From contig CP070839.1 of the NCBI GenBank assembly GCA_020341875.1, positions 1,773,763 to 1,780,911 of the forward strand: a stretch of 7,149 bases of DNA, in the 5' to 3' direction. Made by a program: the position numbers and the translations under genes. Shown one piece after another: positions 6,644 through 7,149 of the stretch. How positions within the stretch are numbered: position 1 is the stretch's first letter; every line of letters begins with the position of its first letter. Origin of the DNA: Candidatus Zixiibacteriota bacterium. GTDB taxonomy: Bacteria > Zixibacteria > MSB-5A5 > SM1-73. The notes below the pieces were generated by a model. That model made no database searches and was not told the origin of the DNA. It saw only the letters and a list, made by a program, of their open reading frames with translations.

Positions 6644-6671
6644 AATTTAACCGGATTTGGCCATAAGTCAA
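6644..6671 (-). promoter_or_regulatory. Candidate sigma70-type promoter of the argF-ftcD-PHP operon, overlapping an inverted repeat
   Basis: On the minus strand TTGACT (6671-6666, 5/6 to consensus) is followed by a 16-nt spacer and TAAATT (6649-6644, 4/6). The predicted start near 6637 gives a leader of about 27 nt holding the argF ribosome binding site. An inverted repeat, TGACTTAT (6670-6663) and ATTAGTCA (6646-6639), with 7 of 8 positions symmetric, embraces the promoter and may be an operator. It does not match the ArgR box sequences I know. Confidence 0.6.
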
Positions 6672-6711
6672 GGAAAACTTAGAACTAAGGGAAGATAGAG
6701 TAAGGTTGTTT

Positions 6712-6746
6712 CCCTCTCCCTTCATGGGAGAGGGCCAGGGAGAGGG
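6712..6746. repeat. REP-like GC-rich palindromic repeat
   Basis: CCCTCTCCC (6712-6720), a 5-nt loop TTCAT, and GGGAGAGGG (6726-6734) form a perfect 9-bp stem. A second direct copy, GGGAGAGGG, follows at 6738-6746, so either copy can pair with the left arm. The CCCTCTCCC...GGGAGAGGG...AGGG pattern recurs widely between bacterial genes as a REP/BIME-type element. It lies just after the stop of the PH-like gene and before the argF promoter. There is no U-run, so at most it is an inefficient terminator or a 3'-end stabiliser. Confidence 0.65.
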
Positions 6747-6757
6747 TGATCCAGGTT

Positions 6758-7149
6758 TTATGCCCCACCAAACAAGCTCAATCTGGTCTTTATGAATTGC
6801 TCCAACTTCTTTGGTTCGGGCGTTCCGATGCGATATATCTTGCGGTTGTTCATGTCCAGTTGCACGGACCAGGTGCCCGATATGTTATACAGCCACCCGC
6901 CCGGGATCGCCCTGATACCCCAGCCGTAGTAGATGGGAGTCTTTTGCGCCGAGCACGACTGAATGTGTTTGTAGTAGAACCTCTTCCGAATCAGCCCAAT
7001 GCCGAATTTGATTTCAAGATGATCGGTGTATCCGGTGACCGTGAGCGAGGAAAACAGACCCAGAAGCACCAAGAAGAGCAGCAGCAAAAACGGGTACAGC
7101 CAGAAAGGTGCAGGCTCGCCCAGGAACGGTATGCCCAACACCTCCTGAT
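6758..7149 (-). CDS. Membrane-anchored bacterial PH-like domain protein (C-terminal part, cut by window end)
   Basis: A small membrane protein of unknown function. Numbering from an in-frame GTG at 7141, residues about 13-34 are a transmembrane helix. They are followed by a soluble beta-rich region of about 90 residues with HLEIKFGIGLIRKRF, YYGWGIRAIPGGWLYNISGTW and YRIGTPEPKKLEQFI. The GWGIR...YN(I/V)SG...IGT/S..P pattern is that of a common uncharacterised bacterial family whose soluble part resembles a PH-like fold. Relatives usually carry an extra helix and a short Gly-Pro-Phe...Pro-Ala-Pro linker before the final helix. Here the linker is seen (GIPFLGEPAP) but the preceding helix is not. 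The frame is open to 7149, and AGGAG directly abuts the GTG with no spacer, so the true start is probably beyond the window. Confidence 0.65.
   Translation of the reverse strand, partial: QEVLGIPFLGEPAPFWLYPFLLLLFLVLLGLFSSLTVTGYTDHLEIKFGIGLIRKRFYYKHIQSCSAQKTPIYYGWGIRAIPGGWLYNISGTWSVQLDMNNRKIYRIGTPEPKKLEQFIKTRLSLFGGA

Noticed and set aside
6712..6734. The 9-bp GC hairpin as a classical rho-independent terminator
   Set aside because: No U-tract follows on either strand, and the extra direct copy of one arm fits a REP-like repeat better.

Overview
All six genes supported in this window lie on the minus strand, so transcription runs from high to low coordinates. The DNA looks bacterial. It has Shine-Dalgarno sites, two sigma70-like promoters, and a secreted protein with an Ala-x-Ala signal peptide and a FlgD-like/Por-type C-terminal domain. 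Gene ends are tightly packed. A secreted metallopeptidase of that architecture beside an archaeal-type HMG-CoA synthase suggests an uncultivated candidate-phylum bacterium (WOR-3/Stahlbacteria, Zixibacteria, TA06, Eisenbacteria or similar). That placement is inference from gene content, not from any marker gene.

Layout in transcription order. (1) 7149-6758: the 3' part of a small membrane-anchored protein with a bacterial PH-like fold, cut by the window edge. It is followed by a REP-like GC-rich hairpin repeat (6712-6746). (2) 6610-3249: a compact three-gene operon of ornithine carbamoyltransferase (argF), bifunctional formiminotransferase/cyclodeaminase (ftcD) and a PHP-family phosphoesterase. 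A promoter at 6671-6644 drives it and overlaps an inverted repeat. (3) 3248-3058: a 191-bp spacer with a perfect 8-bp hairpin and a possible 21-residue upstream ORF. (4) 3057-617: a secreted HExxH metallopeptidase whose stop codon overlaps, as ATGA, the start of an ECF-transporter S component. (5) 616-379: a spacer with a candidate terminator and then a near-consensus promoter (TTGACA-17-TATACT). (6) 378-1: the N-terminal third of an archaeal/bacterial-type HMG-CoA synthase, cut by the window start.

How the genes may work together. ArgF consumes carbamoyl phosphate and ornithine. FtcD transfers a formimino group to tetrahydrofolate and releases ammonia. The PHP enzyme probably hydrolyses nucleotide phosphates or short RNAs. 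Together they look like a small nitrogen/one-carbon housekeeping operon, although no histidine- or purine-degradation gene is visible to supply FtcD. The protease-S component pair could be a scavenging unit, an extracellular enzyme co-translated with a vitamin or cofactor importer, but the substrate cannot be read from the sequence. HMG-CoA synthase begins a separate transcription unit, presumably for mevalonate synthesis.

I see no CRISPR array, transposase, phage gene, tRNA or rRNA, and no clearly undescribed multi-gene system. The most interesting items are the regulatory inverted repeats, the protease/ECF coupling and the orphan ftcD context.
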